A stretch of 64,000 nt of DNA from Methanosarcinaceae archaeon (GCA_020055655.1 JAIPUR010000002.1:62001-126000), one strand, 5' to 3'. Positions 35,922 through 45,928 are shown, numbered from the stretch's first letter. The notes: generated from the sequence alone by a model not told the origin. Translations and numbers: made by a program.

Positions 35922-38447
35922 ATGGTGGAAAGTGCTCAATACTTTAAAAAACGGTTCTTATCGGAAGATTTTTATTTATGGTCAAAAGCTTTTGGATCGT
36001 TTGTTTTATGCTTGTGCTTGTTCGTACTTCTTTTTACTAGCTCAGTTGCTTTAGCTGAAGCTGTAAATGTCGCTCCCTCATTGGATCTGATCGGTCCTAA
36101 AAGTGTGCAGGAAAATAATTCCTTGTCTTTCACCCTGCTAGCAACTGATGAAAATAATGATGCTCTTCAGTACACATCTCCCAATCTTCCGCAAGGTGCA
36201 CAATTGGATATAAATTCTGGATTTTTTGAGTGGATTCCTGAATACAATCAATCAGGATCATATCAAGTTGAATTTATTGCTTCTGAAGGTAATCTTTCTG
36301 ATTCTGAATACGTTGAAATCACTGTTTCCAATACCAACCGTCTTCCACAATTGCAGCCAATTTCTGACTATACTATCAACGAGACTGAATCGATTGAAAT
36401 TATACTCGTGGCTACAGATATAGATGGTGATATTCTTGAATATTCTAAATCTACTTCTTTCGGCTTGATCACAGGTAATAAATTTACTTGGACCCCATCC
36501 TATGAAAGTGCAGGAGAGCACACGATCAATTTTGCTGTTAATGATGGCGTAGATGAGGTATATCAGACCACTAAAATCACAGTTGAGAATGTGAATCGAA
36601 AACCTATTTTGTTTTCAATATCTGATAAGGTAGTTGCACCTGACAATACTATAAATTTTAGTCTTGAAGCATATGATTTTGATGGGGATAGCTTAACATT
36701 TTACAATGAAACTACACTTCCTGCCGGATCTTCATTCAACTCCGGATATTTTGCATGGACGCCTAGTAATGCCAATAACGGGGCGGAATATATGCTGAAA
36801 TTCAATGTTAGTGATGGCATTAATTATTCTGAAACTAAGGATATGAGAATATTTGTGGGGAATTCATCCCAACCACCAGTTTTCGAACCAATATCTCTTT
36901 CAAATATCCTTGAAAACGAATCACTATCATTCAAGGTGAATGTAACAGGTGTAGATCTATGGAATGATATGGTTTTACATCCAGATGGTTCATCTTATGG
37001 ACTACCATCTTTATTATTCGAATGGACCCCTTCATATGAACAGTCGGGAATTCATCTTTTAGAGTTCAGTGCTCAGGAAAAATCATATCCTGATTTTAAA
37101 GTTTTCCAGCATTTTGTTCTTGATGTACAAAATGTAAACAGAGTGCCGGAAATAGATTTTATTATCGGTGGCTCTATCAATGAAACTGAAATGCTTGTGA
37201 TTAATATCAGTGCAACCGACCCTGATGGTGACTCGCTTTTTTATTCAACCGATCCTTCACTTGGTAAATTTCAGGGAAATACATTCATCTGGACCCCTGA
37301 ATATTCTGACAGTGGTACACACATAATAGATTTTACGGTATCAGATGGCGAATTAAAAAATTCAACTCCTGTCACAATTAATGTAGAGGATACTAATATG
37401 CCACCTGAGCTGGATGCAATTGGGGCACAAACAGCATTTTTCAATGAAACTCTGGAATTTGAAATAAATGCTTCAGATGGTGACAATGATAATCTTACAT
37501 ATGCTGCCACAGGCTTGCCATCTGGTGCAAGTTTCAATGCCTCTACCCAGATCTTTTCCTGGAAAGCATTACCTGAGCAGGAAGGGGAATACACTATTGG
37601 TTTTAGTGTTAGCGATCAGGAATTTACTGATTATGAAACTATTCTCTTAACTGTGAAAGAACCTGTTGTAATTACTTCAGCCCCAAGTTCCTCCGGTGGT
37701 GGCGGAGGTGGCGGTGGTTCGCAGAATACTGGAGAGAAATTTGAGAATATTGACTTTAAGGAATATAAGATACGACCTGTTGTAAAGGATAAGGAAACCG
37801 TCTTTAAGTTCATAGAGCAAGATAACCCAATCACTTCCATTGTCTTCACTTCCAGACTGAACGGTGGTCAGGTAAAGACCATTATTGAAAATCTAAAAGG
37901 TCCGACAACTATTGTGGATGAAGTGCCTTCGGGTATTGTTTACAAGAACATGAACATCTGGATGGGTGATTCAAAGTTCTCATCAGATCTTGTATATGGT
38001 GCTGAGGTTGCATTCAAGGTTGAAAAAGAGTGGATAAAGAATAATGAAATAGAATTGGAGCACATCACTCTTTGTCGTTACTCTGGGGGTGCATGGGAGT
38101 ATCTGGACACCACAATTTCTGATGAGGATAATAGTTACGTCTACTTTACTTCAAAAACTCCGGGTTTTTCCCCATTTGCTATCACAAGCTTTGACCTTGC
38201 AGAATTGATATCTCAGGATCAAACTGTAAATTCGGTTGTTGATGACGTTGTCAGTGATACTCCTGAAAATACAGAGATCAAATCTCCTGATGAGCAGAGA
38301 TCACTTTTCTCTGTATTTGTACTAATGGGCCTGATACTCTTGCTTCTCGTTGGTGTTATGGGTAAAAGATATCATACAGATATCAAGGGGATGCACGCAC
38401 ACATTACTAACACGGATGGCAAACGATACAGAAGGATTAAACGTTAG
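35922..38447 (+). CDS. Second PGF-pre-PGF surface protein with Ig-like repeats
   Basis: An 841-residue intact paralogue of the preceding gene. Signal peptide with hydrophobic core at residues about 27-45; six or seven PIG/cadherin-type domains marked by FEWIPEYNQSGSYQVEF, FTWTPSYESAGEHTINF and similar; a glycine-rich linker (SSGGGGGGGGSQNTG); then PGF-pre-PGF (ENIDFKEYKIRPVVKDKETV to TPGFSPFAITSF), a membrane helix and the tail TDGKRYRRIKR. It lacks the cohesin-like domain and the NTTGNFWV modules. No ribosome site is visible before ATG 35922, so translation may be leaderless. It likely projects from the cell surface with its C-terminus in the membrane. Confidence 0.85.
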   Translation: MVESAQYFKKRFLSEDFYLWSKAFGSFVLCLCLFVLLFTSSVALAEAVNVAPSLDLIGPKSVQENNSLSFTLLATDENNDALQYTSPNLPQGAQLDINSGFFEWIPEYNQSGSYQVEFIASEGNLSDSEYVEITVSNTNRLPQLQPISDYTINETESIEIILVATDIDGDILEYSKSTSFGLITGNKFTWTPSYESAGEHTINFAVNDGVDEVYQTTKITVENVNRKPILFSISDKVVAPDNTINFSLEAYDFDGDSLTFYNETTLPAGSSFNSGYFAWTPSNANNGAEYMLKFNVSDGINYSETKDMRIFVGNSSQPPVFEPISLSNILENESLSFKVNVTGVDLWNDMVLHPDGSSYGLPSLLFEWTPSYEQSGIHLLEFSAQEKSYPDFKVFQHFVLDVQNVNRVPEIDFIIGGSINETEMLVINISATDPDGDSLFYSTDPSLGKFQGNTFIWTPEYSDSGTHIIDFTVSDGELKNSTPVTINVEDTNMPPELDAIGAQTAFFNETLEFEINASDGDNDNLTYAATGLPSGASFNASTQIFSWKALPEQEGEYTIGFSVSDQEFTDYETILLTVKEPVVITSAPSSSGGGGGGGGSQNTGEKFENIDFKEYKIRPVVKDKETVFKFIEQDNPITSIVFTSRLNGGQVKTIIENLKGPTTIVDEVPSGIVYKNMNIWMGDSKFSSDLVYGAEVAFKVEKEWIKNNEIELEHITLCRYSGGAWEYLDTTISDEDNSYVYFTSKTPGFSPFAITSFDLAELISQDQTVNSVVDDVVSDTPENTEIKSPDEQRSLFSVFVLMGLILLLLVGVMGKRYHTDIKGMHAHITNTDGKRYRRIKR

Positions 38448-38570
38448 TTTCGATCTTATTCTTTCCTTACTTTGTTCTATTTTATATTTCGCCCATTATT
38501 TTATGTATCATTGTACCCTTATATACCGAAAGAACTTTTCAGGAAATAATCAGTAATTAAAGGGAATAAT

Positions 38571-40667
38571 ATGCTTGAAAAAATGTTTGATCCAGATTCT
38601 ATAGCTGTAATAGGTGCTTCAAGAAAAGAAGGCAAAGTCGGGAGGGCAGTACTTGAAAATCTGTTGATTAACAAGGAAAAGACCATTATACCCATAAATC
38701 CACAGGTCGATGAGATACTGGGACTTCCTTGCTATCCTAGTATACTTGATGTGCCTGCTGATATGAAGGTAGACCTTGCCATAATAGTTATCCCTGCTAA
38801 GTTTGTCCCGGAAGCTGTGGATATGTGTGGACAGGCAGGTGTGAAAAACATCATTGTAATATCTGCCGGCTTTAAAGAAGCAGGTGTGGAAGGAGCAAGA
38901 TTTGAAAGGGAATGTGCTGCACTTTGTGAGAAATACAATATCGATATGGTAGGTCCTAATTGTCTCGGTATCATTAATACCGGATGCAATCTGAACGCTT
39001 CTTTTGCAGCAGGTATGGCATATCAAGGCAATATTGCTATGATGTCACAATCAGGTGCCATATGCTCCGTGACACTTGATTGGGCTGACAGGATCGGGGT
39101 CGGTTTTTCCAAATTCATAAGTCTTGGAAATAAAGCGGACCTTGCTGAGAATGAATTCCTTGAATATTTCGAGAACGATGATTCTACAGCAGTGATAGCT
39201 GCTTATCTTGAGGGCGTAAAAGATGGTCCTGAATTTATTAAAATAGCTAAGCGTGTGACTCAGTCAAAACCGGTAATAATAGTAAAATCCGGTAGGACCT
39301 CAGTAGGTTCAAGAGCCGTATCATCACATACTGGAACTCTTGCAGGATCTGATGCTGCATACAATGCAGGTTTTAGGCAAAGTGGTGTGTTACGGTCTGA
39401 TTCTTTAGAAGAGATGCTTGATTATTGCCGTGCTTTTTCTGTTTACCCACTTCCTAAAGGTAGAAATATTGCTGTGGTCACCAATGCAGGTGGTCTTGGA
39501 ATATTGACTGCAGATGCATGTTATAATTCTGAATTATCAATTGCTTCATTTGAAGATACAACGATCGAACAATTAAGGGAATCTCTTCCTCCTGCTGCAA
39601 ATTTCTATAACCCAGTGGATGTATTGGGTGATGCAAGTGCGGAAATATATGAAGCTGCTCTGGACGCAGTATTGGGAGATACCAATGTTAACGGAATTGT
39701 TTTTTTATTATCACCTCAGGCAATGACCGATGTGCCTGCAATAGCTGAGATGGTTGCAAAGAAGATCAAGGAATCCGAAAAGCCTATAATATGCAACTTT
39801 GCAGGTGGTACTCGTGTTTCCCCGGCTGAGGATATTCTCAACAGGAACAACATTCCAAATTACTCATCTGCTGAAAGGGCAGTGGCCAGTATGAATGCGC
39901 TTTGCGATTACTATGCTATAAAGAACAAGAAATATGGCTTGCCTAAAGCATTTGATGCAGATGTGGAGCTGGCCGAGTCTATTGTACAGGAAGCCAAGAC
40001 AGAGGGCAGAAGAACCTTAGGTCTTGAATCTCTCGACCTTTTAGCATCATATGGTATTCCGGTTGTAGGTTCCGGGATTGCAAAAACCCTTCCTGAAGCT
40101 ATATCTATATCTGAGGATGTTGGCTACCCTGTTGTGATGAAGATACTTTCTCCGGATATTTCCCATAAGACCGATGTGGGTGGTATTCGCCTTGATCTTG
40201 AACATGCAGATGATGTGGAGCGTGCCTATATCACTATGATGTCTGATGTTCGTCATTACATGCCCGATGCTTTGATCACAGGTGTACAGATACAAAAGAT
40301 GCTTAGTGGTGGAAAAGAGGTCATTGTGGGAATGGACCGCGACCCTCAATTTGGACCGTTATTGATGTTCGGTCTTGGTGGAACTTATGTTGAGTTCCTG
40401 AAAGATGTATCTTTTGCAGTGGCACCAATAAGTGAGAGCGAAGCAAAGCACATGGTTTCGACCGTCAAGACATATCCGCTGATAGCAGGTGTCAGGGGCG
40501 AAGCACCATCTGATATTAAATCAATAATTGATGCATTGATGAAAGCATCACAGCTTGTGACTGATCATCCGGAAATACTGGAGTTTGAAATAAATCCTTT
40601 AATGGTAATGCCCGATGGTCAGGGTTGTGTGGCAATGGACGTTCGTTTAACGATAGATATAAATTAA
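38571..40667 (+). CDS. acd: ADP-forming acetate-CoA ligase, fused alpha-beta subunits
   Basis: A 698-residue ADP-forming acyl-CoA synthetase, which converts acetyl-CoA, ADP and phosphate into acetate, CoA and ATP, and the reverse. The CoA-binding domain starts SIAVIGASRKEGKVGRAV; the phosphorylated active-site His lies in SSHTGTLAGSDAAY near residue 252. The C-terminal half is an ATP-grasp domain (GYPVVMKILSPDISHKTDVGGIRLDL; GVQIQKMLSGGKEVIVGMDRDPQFGPLLMFGLGG). Alpha and beta parts are fused, as in several euryarchaea. AAAGGGA precedes ATG 38571. A Pta-N-like protein follows after 44 bases and AMP-forming Acs lies nearby on the other strand. Acyl specificity cannot be read from sequence. Confidence 0.92.
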   Translation: MLEKMFDPDSIAVIGASRKEGKVGRAVLENLLINKEKTIIPINPQVDEILGLPCYPSILDVPADMKVDLAIIVIPAKFVPEAVDMCGQAGVKNIIVISAGFKEAGVEGARFERECAALCEKYNIDMVGPNCLGIINTGCNLNASFAAGMAYQGNIAMMSQSGAICSVTLDWADRIGVGFSKFISLGNKADLAENEFLEYFENDDSTAVIAAYLEGVKDGPEFIKIAKRVTQSKPVIIVKSGRTSVGSRAVSSHTGTLAGSDAAYNAGFRQSGVLRSDSLEEMLDYCRAFSVYPLPKGRNIAVVTNAGGLGILTADACYNSELSIASFEDTTIEQLRESLPPAANFYNPVDVLGDASAEIYEAALDAVLGDTNVNGIVFLLSPQAMTDVPAIAEMVAKKIKESEKPIICNFAGGTRVSPAEDILNRNNIPNYSSAERAVASMNALCDYYAIKNKKYGLPKAFDADVELAESIVQEAKTEGRRTLGLESLDLLASYGIPVVGSGIAKTLPEAISISEDVGYPVVMKILSPDISHKTDVGGIRLDLEHADDVERAYITMMSDVRHYMPDALITGVQIQKMLSGGKEVIVGMDRDPQFGPLLMFGLGGTYVEFLKDVSFAVAPISESEAKHMVSTVKTYPLIAGVRGEAPSDIKSIIDALMKASQLVTDHPEILEFEINPLMVMPDGQGCVAMDVRLTIDIN

Positions 40668-40711
40668 TTACACGTAATTTTTAGATAGCAGATATGAAAG
40701 GGAGCAAGAGC

Positions 40712-41785
40712 ATGGTATCAATTTTGGTTAGTTCATCAGAGGAATTTTCAGGTAAAAGTTCAATTTGCATGGGTTTGGGTAGGATATTCCAAGAAAAAGG
40801 ATATTCAATTGGCTATATGAAGCCGATCGGAAATCTTCTGGTGGATGTACACGGTTCTTTGGCAGATGAGGATGCAGAAGGCATAAAGAAATTGCTTGAC
40901 TTGCATGATCCAAGTAAATATATCACTCCTATTCATCTTACAGACAGCCTGGCAAATGATGCTTTGATGGGTGTTGAAAAAGACCTTGATGAAAGATTAA
41001 TAAGATCATATTCTAAGATATCTGAAGGAAAGGATATTGTTCTCATCGAAGGTGCCGGAGGTATTGGCAGTGGTGCGATGTATAATCTTTCAGATCCTGA
41101 AATAGCATCCAAACTTGACACAAAAATGCTGCTGGTAACTCGCTATGATTCTATTTTTGCTATAGATCGTATATTGTGTGATATTCGCATCATACCCGAA
41201 GAGGGAATACTTGCAGGTGTTATCTTAAATGAGGTTCCAAAAGCTAAGCTTAAAAGGGCAAATGAATTAGTTATTCCATTCTTAGAAAAGCGTGGAATTC
41301 ATGTATTTGGTGTTATTCCGGAAGATGAGACACTTCGCTCTGTTTCCCTTTCAGAAATAGTCGAGGATCTGCATGCAGAGGTACTCGTAGGTGCCGGAAA
41401 TCTTAATGATCTTGTGAAACACTATTTGGTCGGTGCTATGGAAGTAGGGTCTGCTATTAAGTATTTCAGACGCAATCCTGACAGTCTGGTAATTACTGGT
41501 GGCGATAGGGCTGATCTTCAGATGGCTGCAATTGAAAGTAGGGTAAAATGCCTGGTACTTACCGGAAATATGCATCCAAGTGGTGCTGTGCTTGCCAGTG
41601 CAGAAGAAGCTGATATTCCTGTAATCATGGTTCGTGGTGACACCATGAATACCATTGAGAGGATGGAGTATCTAATTGGTCATGCCCACATCAAGCAGCA
41701 GGTCAAACTCGACAAGGTCGTTGAACTTATTCAGAAGAATGTTGATGTTCATGCTATAGGTGAGAGCCTTGGTATTGAACTGTAA
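40712..41785 (+). CDS. BioD-like P-loop protein with DRTGG domain (Pta N-terminal type, COG0857)
   Basis: A 357-residue protein resembling the N-terminal part of long phosphotransacetylases. It has a P-loop domain (VSSSEEFSGKSSICMGLG near residues 6-23; LIEGAGGIGSG near residue 112) and a DRTGG domain (residues about 200-310, with VLVGAGNLNDLVKHYLVGAMEVGSAIKYFRRNPDSLVITGGDRADLQMAAI). The catalytic Pta domain is absent. GGGAG seven bases upstream supports ATG 40712 over 40694. The position just after acd suggests a regulatory role in acetyl-CoA/acetate metabolism, which is inference; stand-alone copies are common in archaea and not assigned a reaction. Confidence 0.8.
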   Translation: MVSILVSSSEEFSGKSSICMGLGRIFQEKGYSIGYMKPIGNLLVDVHGSLADEDAEGIKKLLDLHDPSKYITPIHLTDSLANDALMGVEKDLDERLIRSYSKISEGKDIVLIEGAGGIGSGAMYNLSDPEIASKLDTKMLLVTRYDSIFAIDRILCDIRIIPEEGILAGVILNEVPKAKLKRANELVIPFLEKRGIHVFGVIPEDETLRSVSLSEIVEDLHAEVLVGAGNLNDLVKHYLVGAMEVGSAIKYFRRNPDSLVITGGDRADLQMAAIESRVKCLVLTGNMHPSGAVLASAEEADIPVIMVRGDTMNTIERMEYLIGHAHIKQQVKLDKVVELIQKNVDVHAIGESLGIEL

Positions 41786-41825
41786 TGTAAGATATAATTC
41801 TTAAATTTCAGTATTTTTAAAATGA

Positions 41826-41852
41826 GAAAGCCCTTAAATTGATTGGGCTTTC
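41826..41852 (-). terminator. acs terminator hairpin overlapping the stop codon
   Basis: On the minus strand GAAAGCCC pairs with GGGCTTTC over 8 bp, with the acs TAA in the loop, and CTCATTTTAAAAA follows. The stem's 5' arm encodes the last residues of Acs. Confidence 0.6.
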
Positions 41853-43780
41853 GCAGTTTTCTCTTTTAGTGTTGTTACAACATCAGGGTCCTGCAGAGTA
41901 GTAACATCTCCTGTCTCTGCTCCATTTGCAATTGCTTTGAGCACTCTGCGCATGATCTTGCCACTCCGGGTCTTTGGAAGGTCATCGGAGAATATCAGCA
42001 TCTTTGGTCTTGCAAAAGGTCCAATATTCTTTGCAACATGCTTGATCAGCTCAGTTTTCAACTCTTCAGTTTCCTCAAAGCCAGTCTTGAGGGTGACATA
42101 GCACCATATGGCTTCGCCTTTTATTTCATCTATCTTCCCGACAACTCCGGCTTCTGCAACTGCAGAATGTCCAACAAGTATACTCTCAACCTCGGCTGTA
42201 CCAATACGGTGTCCTGAAACTTGTATGATATCATCAACACGTCCTATTATCCAGAAATAGCCATCGTAATCCATCTTGGCTCCATCTCCTGCGAAATAGG
42301 TCTTGTTGTCCCACTTGCTCCAGTAAGTATCTATGAATCGCTGTTCATCTCCATGGACTGTACGCACCATACTTGGCCAGGGTTTGCGAATAGCTAGCAG
42401 TCCATCCTGTCCCGGCTCAAGCTCATTACCTTTTTCATCAAGAATAACAGCATCAATTCCAGGGAATGCTCGGGTTGCACTTCCTGGCTTTGTAGTGGTA
42501 ATTCCTGGAAGTGCTGATATCATTATCATTCCTGTCTCAGTCTGCCACCATGTATCTACAACCGGGCATTTTCCATGTCCTATATTCTCATGGTACCATA
42601 GCCATGCACCCGGATTGATTGGCTCTCCAACAGAACCCAGAAGTCTAAGTGTTGAAAGATCATGCTTTTCAGGCCATTCTGTGCCCCATTTCATGAATGT
42701 TCTAATGGCAGTCGGTGCAGTGTAAAGAATAGTGACCTTATGCTTTTCCACAATATCCCAGAATCTATCCTTGTCTGGATAATCTGGTGCACCCTCATAC
42801 ATCAAAATTGTTGCTGCATTTGAAAGTGGACCATATACAAGATATGAATGTCCTGTTATCCACCCACAGTCAGCTGTGCACCAGTATATATCATCTTCCT
42901 TGAGGTCGAATATCCATTTGGTGCTGATATGGGTGCCCACCATGTATCCACCGGTAGTATGCACGATTCCCTTTGGTTTTCCTGTGGTACCACTTGTGTA
43001 CATCAAAAAGAGCATATCCTCTGAATCCATAACCTCGGAATCACATTTAGTGTCGGTCTTTTCCATAAGATCATGCCACCACATGTCTCTGCCTTCACTC
43101 ATGACGATATCATTGTTGGCATGTTGGACTACAATAACATCCTTGACCTGCCCGCAGCAAATGAGTCCTTCATCAACTTTATGTTTCTGGGATACCACTT
43201 TTCCTCTGCGGTAGTAGCCATCACAAGTTATGACCAGATTGCTTTTAGCATCTGATATGCGGTTGCAAAGTGCTTCACCAGAGAATGCTGCAAAGACCAC
43301 GCTGTGCGGTGCTCCTATTCTTGCACATGCGAGCATAGCAATAACGATCTCAGGTATCATTGGCATGTATATAGTGACAATGTCTCCTTTTTTCACACCT
43401 ATCTTTTTAAGAACATTTGCGAAACGGGATGTTTCTTCAAGTAGTTCTTCGTATGTGTATTTTCGAATGTCACCCATCTCACCTTCCCAGATGATTGCAG
43501 GTTTATCGCCATTTTTTTCGATATTGGCATCAAGGCAATTATATGATGCATTAAGTTTTCCACCAGTGAACCACTTGGAATGAGGCGGTTTCCATTCAAG
43601 GACAGTATCCCACTTATTGAACCAATTTATATCTTCGGCAAGTTCTCCCCAAAAGCCTTCCAGATCTTCCTCTGCTTTTTTGTATATTTCCGGATCACTA
43701 ATATTTGCATTTTTAGCAAAGCTTTCCGATGGCTTGAATTTCATTTCTTCGCTTTGAGGATCTATAATTTTATCTCCCAT
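41834..43780 (-). CDS. acs: Acetyl-CoA synthetase, AMP-forming
   Basis: A 648-residue acyl-adenylate synthetase making acetyl-CoA from acetate, CoA and ATP, with AMP and PPi as products. Motifs present are the P-loop-like YTSGTTGKPKGIVHT near residue 262, DTWWQTETGM near residue 411, the hinge region YFAGDGAKMDYDGYFWIIGRVDDIIQVSGHRIGTAEVES, and the C-terminal catalytic Lys in TRSGKIMRR near residue 605. The length matches the 650-residue Acs family. ATG 43780 fits the family start MGDK better than ATG 43795. Together with Acd this gives two energetically different acetate-acetyl-CoA routes. Acetoclastic growth cannot be inferred from this alone. Confidence 0.94.
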   Translation of the reverse strand: MGDKIIDPQSEEMKFKPSESFAKNANISDPEIYKKAEEDLEGFWGELAEDINWFNKWDTVLEWKPPHSKWFTGGKLNASYNCLDANIEKNGDKPAIIWEGEMGDIRKYTYEELLEETSRFANVLKKIGVKKGDIVTIYMPMIPEIVIAMLACARIGAPHSVVFAAFSGEALCNRISDAKSNLVITCDGYYRRGKVVSQKHKVDEGLICCGQVKDVIVVQHANNDIVMSEGRDMWWHDLMEKTDTKCDSEVMDSEDMLFLMYTSGTTGKPKGIVHTTGGYMVGTHISTKWIFDLKEDDIYWCTADCGWITGHSYLVYGPLSNAATILMYEGAPDYPDKDRFWDIVEKHKVTILYTAPTAIRTFMKWGTEWPEKHDLSTLRLLGSVGEPINPGAWLWYHENIGHGKCPVVDTWWQTETGMIMISALPGITTTKPGSATRAFPGIDAVILDEKGNELEPGQDGLLAIRKPWPSMVRTVHGDEQRFIDTYWSKWDNKTYFAGDGAKMDYDGYFWIIGRVDDIIQVSGHRIGTAEVESILVGHSAVAEAGVVGKIDEIKGEAIWCYVTLKTGFEETEELKTELIKHVAKNIGPFARPKMLIFSDDLPKTRSGKIMRRVLKAIANGAETGDVTTLQDPDVVTTLKEKTAKAQSI

Positions 43781-43894
43781 TTTGTACACCCACATATCCT
43801 AAGAATTCAGATAATCTGGTAATAGCCAGATTTTGAATAATAATTCTAATCCAGAAAAGTATTGAATTGATTAGTTTATATGGTTTTTTATGGG

Positions 43895-43923
43895 CTTATA
43901 AAAAGGAACGGGTTTGCACCCGT
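43895..43923 (-). terminator. Terminator of the iron-sulfur flavoprotein gene
   Basis: On the minus strand ACGGGT-GCAA-ACCCGT is followed by TCCTTTTTATAAG. It lies 16 bases after the stop. Confidence 0.55.
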
Positions 43924-43938
43924 AAAAAAGAGAATTGC

Positions 43939-44499
43939 TTATTTTGTCATTTCAAGTACATCGCAGAGCTTATTGATAGTATCCAAAGCAGTCTGCATAC
44001 CTTCTTCATCTTCTGCAGCTGGTTTTTTAAGAATTCCGCCAAAGTGTCCGCCATCTCCCATGATGACCATGCCATGGACATGCATCCATTCATGGATGGT
44101 CTGGATAGTCTTTTCCTGTCCGCCGTTTCTTGAACCACCGATCGCCATTGCAGCACCGAATTTGTTGCTGAGCTGGAATCCCTGTCTGCGTAACTGTACA
44201 CTCCTGTCAAAAAGTGCCTTGAGTTGCGCTGTCATGGTTCCAAAGTAGACCGGGGAAGATACGATTATTCCATCTGCTTGCGCAAGTTTATCGTAAACTG
44301 GCTGCATATCATCATCTATTGGGCATTTTTCGCCTTTAGCACAGACACCGCAGGCTGTACATGGTGCTATATTGGATTCGGAAATGAGTACCTTGTCAGT
44401 CTCAAATCCTCTTTTCTCTGCAATTTCCAGTACATTCTCTATTAAGGTGTCATTATTTTGGCCAGCTTTAGGGCTTCCTGAAATTCCAAGTATCTTCAT
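43939..44499 (-). CDS. Iron-sulfur flavoprotein / NADPH-dependent FMN reductase family (Isf-like)
   Basis: A 186-residue flavoprotein with the FMN-binding start ISGSPKAGQNNDTLIENVLE, the compact cysteine motif CTACGVCAKGEKC (residues 47-59) that holds a 4Fe-4S cluster in Methanosarcina Isf, the loop SSPVYFGTMTAQLKALFDR near residue 80, and AMAIGGSRNGGQE near residue 109. Isf proteins take electrons from ferredoxin and have been linked to oxygen and peroxide response. AGGTGA four to five bases before ATG 44499 excludes the longer start at 44526. Single gene with its own terminator. Confidence 0.9.
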   Translation of the reverse strand: MKILGISGSPKAGQNNDTLIENVLEIAEKRGFETDKVLISESNIAPCTACGVCAKGEKCPIDDDMQPVYDKLAQADGIIVSSPVYFGTMTAQLKALFDRSVQLRRQGFQLSNKFGAAMAIGGSRNGGQEKTIQTIHEWMHVHGMVIMGDGGHFGGILKKPAAEDEEGMQTALDTINKLCDVLEMTK

Positions 44500-44695
44500 A
44501 TAATCACCTGTTGGGATTAGAATCAATAGATATTAGTTTTTGCCTTCTGCAAGTAAATACAGAAAAGATATAATAAGATTAGTTCGTAATGACCAAAAAC
44601 GGACAATTAATTATCTTTTATATCATTAAGACATTAATGATTTTAGAGTCTATATTGGCCAAAGTGTTTCAGGCAACTATTATGGTGATGGAATT

Positions 44696-45928
44696 TTGAC
44701 TGCAAAGGATTATCTGACTATTGATGACTTTGATGTGAGTGGTAGAACAGTGCTCGTGAGAGTTGATCTGAACACTCCTATGGATCCGGAAGGGAATATC
44801 CTCGATGATATGAGGATAAAGAGTCATATCCCGACTTTAATCGACCTTGAGGATGCAAAGGTGGTACTTCTTGCGCACCAGAGCAGGGCCGGGAAAAGTG
44901 ATTTCACAACAATGAAACCACATGCAAAGCGCATATCTCAACATCTTGGACGTAAGGTCGAATATGTGGATGATATTTTTGGCAGTCATGCAAGGGACAA
45001 AATATCCAGTATGAATCCCGGAGATGTTATTCTTTTAGAGAATGTTCGATTCTATTCTGAAGAAAGTCTGAAACGTCCTGCAAAGGAACATGCAGAAACA
45101 CATATGGCCCATAAATTATCTCCTCTTTTTGATTTCTTCTTTAATGATGCTTTTGCTGTATCCCACAGGTCACAGCTATCCATTACCGGCTTCACTGAAA
45201 CACTTACAAGTGGAGCAGGCAGAGTAATGGAAACGGAAATATCTTCCCTTGATCGTGGTATTAAAGGCGGTGAATCTCCATGTATCTTTGTGCTTGGTGG
45301 TGCAAAGGTTGACGACTCCCTCAAGGTTGCTGAAAATGTCCTGACAAAAGGTGGGGCTGACAGGGTTTTGCTTACAGGTGTTGTGGCAAATGTTATGCTT
45401 GCAGCAGCAGGTGTGGATATTGGCAAAGTGAATCTGGATTTTATTGATTCACAGGGTTATACTGACCAGATAGACAGAGCAAAGATCGTGCTCGATAAAT
45501 TTGAGGGCAAGATCGGCTATCCTATAGACGTTGCAATGAATGATTCCGGAAAGCGACTTGAAGTTCATATTGATGAACTACCGGACGGTGGACTCCCGAT
45601 CAATGATATTGGACTTGAAACCATTGTATCATATTCAGGGGAAATTAAGAATGCAAAGACCGTTGTCCTTAACGGACCTGCAGGATTATCAGAGGTCAAG
45701 CCTTTTGCACTTGGAACGCATGAGATCATTAAGGCAGCTACTGAATCTGGATATTCGATTGCAGGTGGTGGACACATCTCTGCAGAGGTAAGAAATCTTG
45801 GTTATGAAGACAAGTTCTCTCACTTAAGTACAGGTGGTGGTGCTTGCATAGATTATCTTGCAGGTGATCTATTGCCAGGTATTGAGGCACTAAAAGACGC
45901 TGCTGTCCGATACAGACTTAATAAATGA
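44696..45928 (+). CDS. pgk: Phosphoglycerate kinase
   Basis: A 410-residue archaeal Pgk, interconverting 1,3-bisphosphoglycerate and 3-phosphoglycerate. Substrate-binding motifs are VLVRVDLNTPMD near residue 18, LAHQSRAGKSD near residue 62, and LLENVRFYSEE near residue 113. The nucleotide side has FVLGGAKVDDSLKV near residue 198, LNGPAGLSE near residue 323, and the GGGGH-like SIAGGGHISAE near residue 360. Start TTG 44696 is supported by GGTGA (44684-44688) seven bases upstream; the two nearby ATGs are out of frame. It converges on no neighbour and stands upstream of the AMMECR1 gene. Confidence 0.95.
   Translation: MTAKDYLTIDDFDVSGRTVLVRVDLNTPMDPEGNILDDMRIKSHIPTLIDLEDAKVVLLAHQSRAGKSDFTTMKPHAKRISQHLGRKVEYVDDIFGSHARDKISSMNPGDVILLENVRFYSEESLKRPAKEHAETHMAHKLSPLFDFFFNDAFAVSHRSQLSITGFTETLTSGAGRVMETEISSLDRGIKGGESPCIFVLGGAKVDDSLKVAENVLTKGGADRVLLTGVVANVMLAAAGVDIGKVNLDFIDSQGYTDQIDRAKIVLDKFEGKIGYPIDVAMNDSGKRLEVHIDELPDGGLPINDIGLETIVSYSGEIKNAKTVVLNGPAGLSEVKPFALGTHEIIKAATESGYSIAGGGHISAEVRNLGYEDKFSHLSTGGGACIDYLAGDLLPGIEALKDAAVRYRLNK

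Noticed and set aside
30740-37850. Several minus-strand open frames inside the surface protein genes
   Set aside because: They overlap well-supported repeat proteins, lack ribosome sites and have no recognisable domains.
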